Assembly (NCBI RefSeq): GCF_000982955.1
Contig: NZ_KQ058831.1
Span: 1 to 54,709 of the forward strand
Source of the DNA: Micromonospora sp. HK10
Lineage (GTDB): Bacteria > Actinomycetota > Actinomycetes > Mycobacteriales > Micromonosporaceae
Direction: 5' to 3'
DNA length: 54,709 nucleotides
Numbering within the stretch: the first letter of the stretch is position 1; every line of letters starts with the position of its first letter. The position numbers and the translations under genes were made by a program. Below, one piece after another: positions 54,634 through 54,709 of this stretch. The notes beneath the pieces were generated by a model. It saw only the letters and a program-made list of their open reading frames with translations, ran no database searches and was not told the DNA's origin.

Positions 54634-54709
54634 GGCCGCTGGACGGCCGCCGGGCCGCCGGACGCCCGCCAGGCCGCCGGACGCCCCCCAGGCCGCCGGA
54701 GGGCCGCCA
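54634..54709. repeat. Four 19-bp tandem units at the window end
   Basis: Units begin at 54634, 54653, 54672 and 54691, each close to GGCCGCCGGACGCCCGCCA. The period is exactly 19 bp and the array runs to the last base, so it probably continues outside. It lies upstream of the ABC-F gene; 54513-54633 shows nothing else. Confidence 0.85.

Overview
The window is 54.7 kb of very GC-rich actinomycete chromosome. GTG and TTG starts are frequent, start/stop overlaps are common, and it carries a conservon locus, an F420-type flavoprotein and proline-rich signalling proteins. The gene content and style point to Micromonosporaceae (Micromonospora or Salinispora-like). That assignment is inferred from gene families and is not a database match. 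No prophage, active insertion sequence, CRISPR array or secondary-metabolite cluster was seen.

Layout. (1) 0.05-10.5 kb: a PadR regulator with a dyad at its start, then a conservon (Cvn) signalling locus. On the plus strand are an acidic protein, a large protein with an IS110-transposase-like N-terminus, and a Tat/lipobox type-1 periplasmic-binding lipoprotein. Convergent to these, past a 12-bp bidirectional terminator, lies cvnA-cvnB-cvnC-cvnD (kinase-like, roadblock, DUF742, small GTPase). The transposase-like protein and CvnA share the same C-terminal module. (2) 10.7-15.7 kb: uridine kinase and adenosine deaminase; a PPOX/FMN-reductase pair divergent from a MarR gene across a large double palindrome; an RlmA-type rRNA methyltransferase; a DUF4272 protein. 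(3) 15.8-23.6 kb: a nucleoside scavenging block of Bmp-type lipoprotein, double ATPase (apparently with a CTG start), two permeases, cytidine deaminase with an extra C-terminal domain, and thymidine phosphorylase. (4) 23.8-33.7 kb: a small membrane protein, then a maltodextrin locus. This is malE-malF-malG plus a GH13 hydrolase, divergent from a LacI regulator and followed by a second GH13 alpha-glucosidase. CTTGC-type dyads lie in front of both units. The 684-bp gap between lacI and the second GH13 gene holds two unrelated tandem-repeat arrays.

(5) 33.9-38.6 kb: a decayed VOC/glyoxalase fragment, a hypothetical-gntR-yihY operon, a 2H phosphoesterase, trpS, and a CorC-like CBS protein without its membrane domain. 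(6) 38.8-41 kb: galE-galK (no galT). (7) 41-48.7 kb: cysQ-cysD-cysN for sulfate activation, then pth, rplY (L25/CTC), prs and glmU, a housekeeping order usual in actinobacteria. (8) 48.8-54.7 kb: tRNA-Gln(TTG); immediately upstream of it a protein with two HTH segments and a LAGLIDADG-like region; a fatty-acid desaturase and TetR pair; two DUF4383 membrane paralogues; an ABC-F ATPase; and a terminal 19-bp tandem repeat.

How it works together: regions 2 and 3 supply uptake and salvage of nucleosides (import, deamination, phosphorolysis, phosphorylation). Region 4 imports and hydrolyses maltodextrins and appears to use an ATPase encoded elsewhere. Region 1 is a membrane-to-GTPase signalling system whose plus-strand partners look like dedicated accessory proteins.
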